Shown: positions 1 through 6,822, counted from the stretch's first letter. The stretch is DNA of 18,916 nucleotides from an uncultured Flavobacteriia bacterium (GCA_937975705.1 CALJTX010000056.1:1-18916); one strand, 5' to 3'. Notes: generated by a model not told the origin, from the letters alone. Numbers and translations: made by a program.

Positions 1-1861
1 CATCGGCCATTGGCTCGAGCACGGCAAAAGAGTTGACATCAGTTTGAGCCTGCGTAGCATCCATACGACCTGGCGTAAACGGTACATTTACGGCCACACC
101 AGCACTTTTTGCCGCTTGCTCGAGGGCCGCAGCACCACCTAGTACGATTAAATCGGCCATAGATACTTTTTTAGCGCCACCTTTTGCATTGAAGTCCTTT
201 TGGATTTGCGCATATACAGCCAATACTTTTGTGAGTTGTGCAGGATTGTTAACTGCCCAAGAACGCTGAGGCTCGAGTGCGATGCGCGCGCCATTTGCGC
301 CACCACGGCGGTCGGAGTCGCGGTAACTAGAGGCAGAAGCCCAAGCGGTTTCGACAAGCTCACTTGTGGTGAGGCCTGATTTCAGGATTTGTGCTTTTAA
401 GTTTGCGATGTCCGTAGCGTCAATGATTGCATGGTTGAGTGCAGGAATAGGGTCTTGCCAAATGAGTGCCTCTTTGGGAGCTTCAGGGCCAATATAGCGC
501 GTTGCAGGCCCCATATCGCGGTGGGTGAGTTTGAACCATGCTTTAGCGAAAGCTTCCTCGAACGCCTTTGGATCTTCCATGAATTTTTTAGAGATTGGCC
601 CATAGATAGGGTCAAAGCGCAGCGCGAGGTCTGTGGTGAGCATTGTTGGTTTGTGCTTCACGTTCGGGTCAAACGCATCAGGGATGATTTTATCTTCAGT
701 TTTGGCCACCCATTGCTTGGCACCGGCAGGGCTCGTAGTAAGCTCCCACTCATAGCCAAATAGAATTTGAAAATAAGAATGCGTCCAACGTGCAGGCTGG
801 GTAGTCCAGGTAACTTCTAAGCCAGAAGTAATCGCATCTTTTCCTTTTCCACTTTTGTAGGTGGAGGTCCAGCCGAAACCTTGCTCTTCAATTGCAGCTC
901 CCTCAGGCTCTTTGCCTACATGAGAAGCCGGGCCAGCGCCGTGTGTTTTACCAAAAGTATGGCCACCTGCAATAAGGGCTACTGTTTCTTCGTCGTTCAT
1001 GCCCATGCGGCCGAAAGTTTCACGGATGTCTTTTGCAGAAGCCAACGGATCAGGATTGCCATTTGGTCCTTCTGGGTTCACGTAAATAAGGCCCATCTGA
1101 ACAGCTGCAAGCGGATTTTCGAGCAAGCGCCCTTCGCTATAGCGTTGGTCATCTAAGAACTTTGTTTCTTTGCCCCAATACATATCTTGTTCTGGCTCCC
1201 AAACATCGGCGCGGCCAGCAGAAAATCCGTAGGTTTTGAACCCCATTTCCTCTAATGCCACATTGCCTGCCAATACCATGAGGTCGGCCCAAGAGATTTT
1301 GTTGCCATACTTTTGTTTCACGGGCCAAAGCAAGCGACGGGCTTTGTCTAGGTTGCCGTTGTCTGGCCAGCTGTTGAGCGGCGCAAAACGTTGCTGACCA
1401 GCAGATGAACCACCGCGGCCGTCACCAGTGCGGTAGGTACCGGCGCTATGCCAAGCCATTCGAATAAAGAGCGGGCCGTAATTGCCAAAATCTGCAGGCC
1501 ACCAATCTTGCGACTCGGTGAGTACCTTTTTGATATCTGCCTTTAAAGCGTAATAATCTAAAGTAGAAAAAGCTTTTTCATAATCAAAACCTGCACCCAT
1601 AGGATCAGAAAGCGAAGAGTGCTGTCGCAAAACTGTCAAGTCTAACTGATTTGGCCACCAATCTCGGTTGGTGTTGCCATTTGGATTCGTTGTAGGGTTG
1701 CTGTGCATTTCACCAGTTGGTGGTGTGGCTGCACCGTGCATCACCGGGCATTGGCCAGCAGGAACTGGGGGTGGTGGCGGTGGTGGTGCGTTTTTCTTTC
1801 CTTTTTGAGCGGCGAGGTTTAGGGCCAAGCCAAAGCTCACGAGTAAATAAACCTTTTTCAT
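1..1861 (-). CDS. katG: Catalase-peroxidase KatG, exported form (C-terminus beyond window)
   Basis: Bifunctional haem enzyme that removes hydrogen peroxide by catalase and peroxidase activity. About 620 codons are visible. The C-terminal ~120 residues lie beyond the left edge, judged against the ~740-aa family length. Catalytic residues are present: distal R134, W137 and H138 in RMAWHSAGTYR, proximal H301 in GGHTFGKTHG, and the Met-Tyr-Trp adduct set M286, Y260 and W137. The start at 1861 gives a clear signal peptide (MKKVYLLVSFGLALNLAAQ, likely cut after LAA), then a basic patch, seven consecutive prolines at 26-32, and a short linker before the conserved QLDLTVLRQ segment. An envelope location is therefore inferred; most KatG proteins are cytoplasmic. 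A Bacteroidota -7 box and a tandem 8-bp repeat lie just upstream. Identity is very secure; export is an inference. Confidence 0.97.
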   Translation of the reverse strand, partial: MKKVYLLVSFGLALNLAAQKGKKNAPPPPPPPVPAGQCPVMHGAATPPTGEMHSNPTTNPNGNTNRDWWPNQLDLTVLRQHSSLSDPMGAGFDYEKAFSTLDYYALKADIKKVLTESQDWWPADFGNYGPLFIRMAWHSAGTYRTGDGRGGSSAGQQRFAPLNSWPDNGNLDKARRLLWPVKQKYGNKISWADLMVLAGNVALEEMGFKTYGFSAGRADVWEPEQDMYWGKETKFLDDQRYSEGRLLENPLAAVQMGLIYVNPEGPNGNPDPLASAKDIRETFGRMGMNDEETVALIAGGHTFGKTHGAGPASHVGKEPEGAAIEEQGFGWTSTYKSGKGKDAITSGLEVTWTTQPARWTHSYFQILFGYEWELTTSPAGAKQWVAKTEDKIIPDAFDPNVKHKPTMLTTDLALRFDPIYGPISKKFMEDPKAFEEAFAKAWFKLTHRDMGPATRYIGPEAPKEALIWQDPIPALNHAIIDATDIANLKAQILKSGLTTSELVETAWASASSYRDSDRRGGANGARIALEPQRSWAVNNPAQLTKVLAVYAQIQKDFNAKGGAKKVSMADLIVLGGAAALEQAAKSAGVAVNVPFTPGRMDATQAQTDVNSFAVLEPMAD

Positions 1862-1884
1862 AGTGCTTTGATTAATGTAGAATC

Positions 1885-1922
1885 CAAAAATACCACAGTT
1901 AATCAATCGATAGCATCGATAG
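1885..1922 (-). promoter_or_regulatory. Probable katG promoter with tandem 8-bp repeat
   Basis: On the minus strand, TATTTTTG at 1892-1885 matches the Bacteroidota -7 consensus TAnnTTTG and lies 24 bp upstream of the katG ATG. Just upstream, CTATCGAT occurs twice separated by one base (1922-1906), where a -33 element would be expected. There is no good TTG at the usual distance. The repeat is a candidate site for an activator or repressor. It does not fit the spacing of the enterobacterial OxyR site. Confidence 0.45.
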
Positions 1923-1946
1923 TGTTTATATATAAATAGATAATAT

Positions 1947-2780
1947 TTATAACGAAATAAAGCTCAGCACAAGTGGAAAATGATCCGACGGATAGGAGTG
2001 ATCAAAAGGCGTTTGCAACACCTTGTATTGCAATGCAATGATTTCTGGGCTTCCCCAAAAATAATCGATGATTTTGTCGTCGTTTTCAGACAACGTAAAG
2101 GCATTAAAAGTAGGTTCTGAACAAAGTTCTCTGTGTCTTTTTGAGCAAGACAAATCATTAAAAGATGTCTGAAGCAATTGATACACCTGACTATCTGGCT
2201 CGGCATTGAAATCACCCAAAAGCAGCAGCGGTGCATTTACTTCTTGAGTCAACTCCGCAAACTTTTCGATGAGCAGTTCTGCAGAATACCGGCGTGCCTC
2301 CGCACCAATGTGGTCAAAGTGGGTATTGAGCACCCATAATTTTTTACCGTCATATTTGCTTTCAACTAAAGCAAATGTGCAAATTCTATTAAGGGCGGCA
2401 TCCCAACCTTTAGATGGCGCTTCAGGTGTTGGTGAAAGCCAAAAGGTTCCGCTTTGCAACAGTTTATAACGCGTTGTGTCATAAAAAATAGGGGCGAATT
2501 CGCCCGCTTCTTTTCCGTCGTCGCGGCCAACACCAACATATCTAAAAGCAGAGAGCTCTTGTTGCAGATCTTTTAACTGGTTTGCCAATACTTCTTGAAA
2601 ACCGATGATTGTAGGGCGTTGGTTTTGGAGTTGGCCCACAATAGGTGTTTTTCTTTCTGACCAATCTGGCGCTAAATCTGAATGACCGTCGTAGCGAATG
2701 TTGTAGGAGATGGCTTTGTGTTGCTCAGGTTGAGCACGCACACTCAAGGACAAAAGAACTAGAAATAAGCTGCATCTCAT
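1947..2780 (-). CDS. Secreted endonuclease/exonuclease/phosphatase-fold hydrolase
   Basis: A 277-aa member of the DNase I-like endonuclease/exonuclease/phosphatase superfamily, which cleaves phosphodiester or phosphomonoester bonds with a divalent metal. Family motifs occur in order: SYNIRYD near 25-31 (metal/phosphate Asn), FQEV with metal ligand E63, NTHFDH with H154 and D156, GDFNAEP with D190 and N192, and the C-terminal SDHFPL with D266 and H267. A hydrophobic N-terminus (MRCSLFLVLLSLSVRAQ) looks like a signal peptide, so it probably acts in the periplasm or outside the cell. The start codon overlaps the stop of the upstream SPFH gene in an ATGA arrangement, so the two are probably translationally coupled. 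The substrate (nucleic acid, sugar phosphate or lipid phosphate) cannot be told from sequence. Confidence 0.9.
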   Translation of the reverse strand: MRCSLFLVLLSLSVRAQPEQHKAISYNIRYDGHSDLAPDWSERKTPIVGQLQNQRPTIIGFQEVLANQLKDLQQELSAFRYVGVGRDDGKEAGEFAPIFYDTTRYKLLQSGTFWLSPTPEAPSKGWDAALNRICTFALVESKYDGKKLWVLNTHFDHIGAEARRYSAELLIEKFAELTQEVNAPLLLLGDFNAEPDSQVYQLLQTSFNDLSCSKRHRELCSEPTFNAFTLSENDDKIIDYFWGSPEIIALQYKVLQTPFDHSYPSDHFPLVLSFISL

Positions 2781-3538
2781 TCCGTTTTGGTTTTTGTCAC
2801 CATTTCCGTGAAACTCTTGGCAGCATTTGTTATGTCTGAGGGCAAGAGCACAATTGTGGTGGTGTTGTTGTCGATGCCAATTTCTGAGAGCATTTGCATG
2901 CGTCGCAATTCCAGAGCAATAGGGCTATTTTCCATTTCTTTGGCACCTTGAGTGAGTTTGATAGAAGACTCCAACTCTGCTTCAGCCTTCACAATGCGCG
3001 CGCGTTTTTCACGAATGGCTTCGGCTTCCCTGGCCATAGCGCGTTGCATGCCCTCCGGAATTTCAACGTCCTTCATTTCAACCATTTGGATTTTCACGCC
3101 CCAGGGCTCTGTAGTTTGATCGACGATTTTTTGAAGCGTGCCATTGATTTTCTCGCGTTCACGGAGCACTTCATCCAAAGAATGTTGTCCAATGATATTG
3201 CGCAGGGCAGAAACGGCAAATTGGTAAACGGCCAAATTATAATTGGCCACCTTTACAATTGAATTTTCTGGATTCACAATCATGTACCAAAGCACCGCAT
3301 TCACTTTGATTGTTACGCTGTCTTTGGTGATCGTTTCTTGTTGTTCAAGATCGACAGTTTGGGTGCGGATATCCACTTTTTGCTGTGTTTCAATGAAGGG
3401 AATCAGCCAATACAGACCTGGACCTTTGACCCCTTGGAATCGGCCTAGACGAAATATAATAGCGCGTTGGTATTCTTGCGCAATTCTTAAACCTGATAGA
3501 AAAATAGCGCCGAGCGCGATGAGAATAGGTGCTAACAT
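2777..3538 (-). CDS. Slipin / stomatin-like SPFH (band 7) membrane protein
   Basis: A 253-aa SPFH-domain protein of the bacterial stomatin (slipin) type, thought to form oligomeric scaffolds in membrane microdomains. One N-terminal membrane segment (about residues 1-17) is followed by the band-7 signature QEYQRAIIFRLGRFQGVKGPG at 22-42, then the conserved IETQQKVDIRTQTVDL and TKDSVTIKVNAVLWY segments. An alanine/glutamate-rich stretch at about 165-205 (AREAEAIREKRARIVKAEAE) is probably the coiled coil. The protein ends soon after the conserved LPSDI. Slipins are often next to an nfeD/STOPP protease gene; none is visible here, and the gene is instead coupled by a 4-bp overlap to a secreted phosphoesterase-fold enzyme. 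Length is close to the family norm. Confidence 0.93.
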   Translation of the reverse strand: MLAPILIALGAIFLSGLRIAQEYQRAIIFRLGRFQGVKGPGLYWLIPFIETQQKVDIRTQTVDLEQQETITKDSVTIKVNAVLWYMIVNPENSIVKVANYNLAVYQFAVSALRNIIGQHSLDEVLREREKINGTLQKIVDQTTEPWGVKIQMVEMKDVEIPEGMQRAMAREAEAIREKRARIVKAEAELESSIKLTQGAKEMENSPIALELRRMQMLSEIGIDNNTTTIVLLPSDITNAAKSFTEMVTKTKTE

Positions 3539-3554
3539 TGTTTGTTGTTTGAAA

Positions 3555-3562
3555 CAAATGTA
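3555..3562 (-). promoter_or_regulatory. -7 box for the SPFH-phosphoesterase operon
   Basis: TACATTTG on the minus strand is a full match to TAnnTTTG and sits 16 bp upstream of the SPFH ATG. No convincing -33 TTG is seen at the usual distance. The upstream half of the promoter would lie in the 3' end of the 105-aa gene. Confidence 0.45.
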
Positions 3563-3572
3563 GCTTTAATTT

Positions 3573-3890
3573 CTATTGTTTGAGCGCTTTCTTTTTTTCG
3601 GCAATCAACTGATCAATTTCGAGCACATCACCATCCTTGAATGCGTCGCTCACCACGAATAGCACTTCCTTTTTTCCTTTATTCCCGTTCGGAAAATAAT
3701 AAACAACTTGCCCCAAGTCTAGGGTAATTCCACTATTTGACATCGGACTTAAATTGGGGTTCATGACCGATGGAATCACCAGCGGAATAGATTTTAGGCT
3801 GCCGTTGTGAAAGGTGAAATTGACAGATTTTTGTGCGCTCAAATGGCACGTAAAAATGGAGCAGAAGATTGCGAACAAGAGAATTTTCAT
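3573..3890 (-). CDS. Small exported protein of unknown function
   Basis: A 105-aa protein not recognised as a named family. It begins with a clear signal peptide (MKILLFAIFCSIFTCHLSAQ, likely cut after LSA). The mature part, about 85 residues, opens with a beta-rich segment (KSVNFTFHNGSLKSIPLVIP), has an NPNLSPMSNSG motif, and ends in a lysine-rich tail (LIAEKKKALKQ). Similar small exported proteins are common in Bacteroidota, and this one is probably periplasmic. It lies 34 bp upstream of the SPFH gene on the same strand, so co-transcription is possible, although the SPFH operon has its own -7 box. The signal peptide, length and normal codon use make it a credible gene; the function is unknown. 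Confidence 0.75.
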   Translation of the reverse strand: MKILLFAIFCSIFTCHLSAQKSVNFTFHNGSLKSIPLVIPSVMNPNLSPMSNSGITLDLGQVVYYFPNGNKGKKEVLFVVSDAFKDGDVLEIDQLIAEKKKALKQ

Positions 3891-3971
3891 TTCAAGTGAA
3901 CAACAAAATGTTTGACTTTGTTCAGATACTTATAAATTCAATTTTATAGTTTTATTGTAAATTTTTCTTCC

Positions 3972-4214
3972 ATGAAATCCAATCAAAACATTCAGCGCTT
4001 GCTATACGGTGGATTCACAGCACTAGGGATTTACAAAATTGTAACAGGTCATTTTGGCGATGCAGCCATGTATCTGGGTATTGCATTAATCAACGACCCT
4101 TTTGACGCCAGAATTACTTGGAAAGAGCGCCCAATTTGGCAACGCGCATGGTTGGTGATGCATTTAGCTCTTTGTGCCGGCTCATTGGGAATGGAGATTG
4201 GGCTTGGTGATTAA
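3972..4214 (+). CDS. Small conserved membrane protein, unknown function
   Basis: An 80-aa protein with two probable membrane-associated segments: LLYGGFTALGIYKIVTG together with AAMYLGIALI (about 10-40), and AWLVMHLALCAGSLGMEIGL (about 59-78). The loop between contains DPFDARITWKERPIWQR. That loop resembles, from memory, short uncharacterised proteins common in Flavobacteriia. It is the only plus-strand gene in the left half of the window. Its TAA stop overlaps the thioredoxin stop in the shared tetramer TTAA, so the two genes converge tail to tail with no room for a terminator. The function is unknown. Confidence 0.75.
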   Translation: MKSNQNIQRLLYGGFTALGIYKIVTGHFGDAAMYLGIALINDPFDARITWKERPIWQRAWLVMHLALCAGSLGMEIGLGD

Positions 4215-4561
4215 AGCAACTCTTTCTCAATAATCTCCTTCAAAGATCCTTTTGGCAAGGCTCCTGCTTGCATCATGGGTTGTTTATTGAGCGGGATAAA
4301 AAGCATACTCGGGATACTCCTGATATTAAAAACCGCAGATAATTCTTGCTCTACTTCGGTATCTACCTTGTAAATTACTAGGTTTCCGTATTCATTGCTC
4401 AATTCTTCAAGAATTGGCGCGACCATTTTGCAAGGCCCACACCAATCGGCATAAAAGTCAATGATGGCTGGCTTAGCTCCTTTGAATTTCCATTCCTTTT
4501 CAGTGGTGTAATCAAATACTTCGGCTAAAAATTTGTCACGGGTCAGTTGTACGGTTGGCAT
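4211..4561 (-). CDS. trxA: Thioredoxin
   Basis: A 116-aa single-domain thioredoxin, a cytoplasmic disulfide reductase normally recycled by thioredoxin reductase. It has the canonical active site WCGPCK (C41 and C44), the preceding FYADW, and the cis-proline in RSIPSML (P84). The internal segment FDYTTEKEWKFKGAKPAIIDFYA is slightly extended, as in Bacteroidota thioredoxins. There is no signal peptide. The gene is monocistronic, with its own promoter (full -7 box TAACTTTG) ending 17 bp upstream of the ATG. It converges on the 80-aa membrane protein gene with a 4-bp stop overlap. The family call is very secure; the trxA symbol is by family and several paralogues may exist. Confidence 0.95.
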   Translation of the reverse strand: MPTVQLTRDKFLAEVFDYTTEKEWKFKGAKPAIIDFYADWCGPCKMVAPILEELSNEYGNLVIYKVDTEVEQELSAVFNIRSIPSMLFIPLNKQPMMQAGALPKGSLKEIIEKELL

Positions 4562-4577
4562 AATTACTATTTTGAAA

Positions 4578-4613
4578 CAAAGTTACATTCGAGATGGATA
4601 TCGAAGTGTAACT
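4578..4613 (-). promoter_or_regulatory. Thioredoxin promoter
   Basis: On the minus strand TAACTTTG (4585-4578) is a full -7 match, and AGTTACAC (4613-4606) lies exactly 20 bp further upstream. The same two blocks with the same spacing precede the speD-speE fusion gene, which strengthens both calls. AGTTAC and GTAACT also form an inverted pair. Confidence 0.65.
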
Positions 4614-4625
4614 CAGATTGCAAAA

Positions 4626-4958
4626 CTAAAACGCATGCGAATGAAAGCGATCTACTTCGGCAATCATGCTGTGGTAGTAACGATACCATTTGCCTTGCCC
4701 AAGCTGCTTCGCTTTCTGATGAATTGGGTTTTGAGCCCAATGAGCAATTGCTTCCTTACTTTGCCAATAACTGATGAACATGCCGCGCCCTTCGTGTTTC
4801 ATGCTTTCATAACCCAAAAAGCCCGGAATTTGCTTGACCAATTCCAAGGTTTCGGTGTCGTAGGCTTCATAACCCTCTAAGTCATCGCTTAAGTAATAGT
4901 TGAAAATAGAGGCGAAAAATGGGGCCGTGGGTGGGGTGGAGGTGTGCCAGTTGATCAT
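4626..4958 (-). CDS. Antibiotic biosynthesis monooxygenase (ABM) domain protein
   Basis: A 110-aa protein of the ABM/dimeric alpha-beta barrel family, which includes small cofactor-free oxygenases and many proteins of unknown substrate. Typical features are a hydrophobic first strand (FFASIFNYYLSDD), the segment IPGFLGYESMKHEGRGMFISYWQSKEAIAHW (about 45-74), where a conserved Trp follows the 'YWQSKEAI' strand-helix turn, and a C-terminal strand ending YYHSMIAEV. Members of this type are often annotated as heme-degrading-like or quinol monooxygenases, but no catalytic residue here settles the substrate. The protein is cytoplasmic and full length. It lies between thioredoxin and the KilA-N gene, all on the minus strand, and starts 20 bp from the palindrome that marks the KilA-N stop codon. 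Confidence 0.85.
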   Translation of the reverse strand: MINWHTSTPPTAPFFASIFNYYLSDDLEGYEAYDTETLELVKQIPGFLGYESMKHEGRGMFISYWQSKEAIAHWAQNPIHQKAKQLGQGKWYRYYHSMIAEVDRFHSHAF

Positions 4959-4978
4959 ATTTTATGCATGTTTTTTGG

Positions 4979-5010
4979 TTTTAATTATGGCGAATTCGCC
5001 ATAATTAAAA
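4979..5010. repeat. 32-bp perfect palindrome across the KilA-N stop codon
   Basis: The 16-base half TTTTAATTATGGCGAA is followed directly by its exact reverse complement, with GAATTC at the centre and no loop. The KilA-N stop codon (TAA, 5007-5005 on the minus strand) lies inside one arm. The same 32 bases occur within the KilA-N gene at 5613-5644. It has no U-run after the stem on the minus strand, so it is not a standard intrinsic terminator. Confidence 0.95.
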
Positions 5011-5823
5011 ATCCAATTTCTTCAAATTTTCTATCGTTTGGTTAGACTTACTTTGTAGTAAAGTTAGCTGTTGTATGGCAATTTGATTCAATTTCAAAAG
5101 TCTTTTGGCTTGTGTTAGACCCTCTTGAATAAATAAAGCGTTTAGATTTTCAAGGTTGATAAGGCAAATCAATTGTTCTATTGTAGCAGCATCTCTAATT
5201 TTTCCCTTAAAGTCAGGATTTTGTTTTTTAAATGCCCTTGCAGTTTGACCAAATAAGGCCACATTAATGACATCTGCTTCACTGGCATAAATAACTAATG
5301 CTTGTTCCGGAGAAATTTCATTCGGGACTAAATGCTTTTGAATTGAACTGGCATGAATCAGATGATTCACTTTTGCTAATTCCCTTTTTGCGGTCCAACC
5401 AAACGCCTTTTCCTTTTCGGCTTTGATGCGTTGAAATTCACGGATCAAATATATTTTAAACTCAGGACTGATCCACATTGCAAATTCAAAGGCAATATCT
5501 TTGTGCGCGTAAGTTCCGCCATACCGTCCAGGCTTTGCTTGCAAAGAAATAGCATTCGTTTGCTCGACAAAATCTTTGACACTAATCTTGAAATTATTGA
5601 GTCCGGCTTTAGTTTTAATTATGGCGAATTCGCCATAATTAAAACTTGGATTTGTAAGCTGTTCCCAAATACCAATATACTCCAATGTATTGCGGTTTCT
5701 CAACCAATCGGTCACAAAAAAAGCGCCATCTTTTGCCTTAACCATATCTGTCAAACAGATATATTCAAATCCCTTCGTCTCCATCAGCTGAATGGAGGTG
5801 TCATTTACAATTAGTTTTTTCAT
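5005..5823 (-). CDS. KilA-N domain protein, putative DNA-binding
   Basis: A 272-aa KilA-N family protein. KilA-N is a small DNA-binding fold found in phages, large DNA viruses and bacteria. The domain spans roughly residues 10-130, with FEYICLTDMVKAK at 19-31, WLRNRNTLEYIGIWEQL at 40-56, the Bacteroidota-type AGLNNFKISVKDFVEQTNAI, and GRYGGTYAHKDIAFEFAMWIS followed by FKIYLIREFQRIK. The C-terminal half has the usual companion segment ASEADVINVALFGQTAR and IRDAATIEQLICLINLENLNA. Length is normal and the frame is intact. The oddity is that codons 60-71 (SFNYGEFAIIKT) are encoded by a perfect 36-bp palindrome, and its 32-bp core recurs across the stop codon. From memory, this peptide stretch resembles other family members, so the palindrome is probably not a recent insertion. 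No phage genes surround it, and its role is unknown. Confidence 0.88.
   Translation of the reverse strand: MKKLIVNDTSIQLMETKGFEYICLTDMVKAKDGAFFVTDWLRNRNTLEYIGIWEQLTNPSFNYGEFAIIKTKAGLNNFKISVKDFVEQTNAISLQAKPGRYGGTYAHKDIAFEFAMWISPEFKIYLIREFQRIKAEKEKAFGWTAKRELAKVNHLIHASSIQKHLVPNEISPEQALVIYASEADVINVALFGQTARAFKKQNPDFKGKIRDAATIEQLICLINLENLNALFIQEGLTQAKRLLKLNQIAIQQLTLLQSKSNQTIENLKKLDF
5611..5646. repeat. 36-bp perfect palindrome inside the KilA-N coding sequence
   Basis: The 18-base half AGTTTTAATTATGGCGAA is followed by its exact reverse complement. It covers exactly twelve in-frame codons, and both strands encode the same peptide, SFNYGEFAIIKT. The central 32 bp are identical to the palindrome at the end of the gene. 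The two centres are 634 bp apart. Confidence 0.95.
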
Positions 5824-5906
5824 TGCCTAAATTTAAAAGGCTAAACTAATGAAGATGAAGTGATTAGACTTCAGTAATATTACGGAACAAATTAATTATT
5901 CAAATG

Positions 5907-6278
5907 CTAATTATTTAAATGCTTGCTTTTCCCAATCCAGCCTAAGTGTGTGTGGTCAAAGCTGTCAAAATACTTTAAGCCATAACCAGCCACGCGGTCA
6001 AATGAGGAGTGTGCCAAGAAAATCAATGCGATTTTACTCAAGGTGTCATCCTGTATTACATACGCTATCAAGAGCAACGCTGCCAAGACACCTTGATGAT
6101 GAAAAACATTGTAAGCGATTGCACCCAACTTCTTCGTTATCAAAAACAAGGCAAAAGAAACATCTGGAATAAAGAATAGCGCCCAATAAAAACCCCAATT
6201 TCCAGGATATAAATGGTGGTAAGCTACAGTGAATAGGATGAATAATCCTGCAGATTCAAGTTTTAATAGATATTTCAT
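5907..6278 (-). CDS. DUF4260 family membrane protein
   Basis: A 123-aa membrane protein matching the DUF4260 pattern: an N-terminal hydrophobic helix with LESAGLF, then WALFFIPDVSF (Pro-Asp within a membrane helix), GAIAYNVFHH, ALIFLAHSSFDRVAGYGLKYFDSF, and the terminal HTHLGWIGK. Four membrane segments are likely. The conserved His and Asp residues (FHHQ, AHSSFDR, DHTHLG) are typical of the family, whose function is unknown. The start codon lies 7 bp after the DinB stop, so the two are probably co-transcribed. The family call comes from recognised motifs. Confidence 0.85.
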   Translation of the reverse strand: MKYLLKLESAGLFILFTVAYHHLYPGNWGFYWALFFIPDVSFALFLITKKLGAIAYNVFHHQGVLAALLLIAYVIQDDTLSKIALIFLAHSSFDRVAGYGLKYFDSFDHTHLGWIGKSKHLNN

Positions 6279-6285
6279 GCGGTGT

Positions 6286-6822
6286 TTACTTTACAATTCT
6301 TTGCAACTGTTCTTTGGCTTGCTCAATATGGCGTAATTCATGTTGAATGATGATCTCAAAAACAGTATCTAATTCATATACAATGACTTTGCTCGCAGGC
6401 GAATGGATCACCGTTTTATTTTGAATAAAGGGCATGGCCAATTCAACATAGCGCTTTAAATCTTCATGATGCGCCTTGAATTGTTCTATAATATCATTGA
6501 TTTGAATAGTTTCTTTAGGCTCCCAAACTGGAAAAGTCTTCATCTTTTTTTGACGGCTAGGTTCAACAGATTGCTTGACAAAACCTCCTAAAAATTTAAC
6601 AATGAATTGGAATCGACCGTGAAAAGGACGTTTGTAAACCTTTTGCTGCAGCTGATCAATGATTGGAAAATAACTTGAATTGATTAAAATAAGATGCGCT
6701 ATATTTTGGGCAATACTCCACTGTGCACCAGTCGTTTCATTGAGCTGTTCTGGAGTTAATTGCTCGAATAAATCTTGAACTAATTTCGTGTTTGAATCAA
6801 TTTGTTGGAAAAGGGTAGACAT
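6286..6822 (-). CDS. DinB superfamily (DUF1569-like) putative metal-dependent protein
   Basis: A 178-aa four-helix-bundle protein of the DinB/YfiT-like superfamily, often thiol S-transferases or proteins of unknown role. The typical three-histidine metal site is visible: H43 in WSIAQNIAHLI, and H161 and H165 in IIQHELRHIEQA. The N-terminal helix (QLTPEQLNETTGAQWSIAQNIAHL) is characteristic. There is no signal peptide, so it is cytoplasmic. It sits between a membrane protein gene and the DUF4260 gene, with only 7 bp to the latter. The substrate is unknown. Confidence 0.88.
   Translation of the reverse strand: MSTLFQQIDSNTKLVQDLFEQLTPEQLNETTGAQWSIAQNIAHLILINSSYFPIIDQLQQKVYKRPFHGRFQFIVKFLGGFVKQSVEPSRQKKMKTFPVWEPKETIQINDIIEQFKAHHEDLKRYVELAMPFIQNKTVIHSPASKVIVYELDTVFEIIIQHELRHIEQAKEQLQRIVK

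Noticed and set aside
148..1156. Small frames on either strand across the katG region
   Set aside because: They overlap the katG frame, lack domain signals and show composition expected of shadows of a conserved gene.
4979..5010. Palindrome as an ordinary intrinsic terminator of the KilA-N gene
   Set aside because: On the minus strand the stem is followed by an A-rich stretch with no T-run, and the stem includes the stop codon itself. An exact copy also lies inside the gene.
5431..5814. Plus-strand open frame opposite the KilA-N gene that also encodes SFNYGEFAIIKT
   Set aside because: The shared peptide is a direct result of the in-frame palindrome. The rest of the frame has no recognisable domain, and the minus-strand gene is clearly real.
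5823..5845. GCCT/AGGC dyad just upstream of the KilA-N start as an autoregulatory site
   Set aside because: Only four or five pairs around an AT-rich centre, and no similarity to the KilA-N palindromes.
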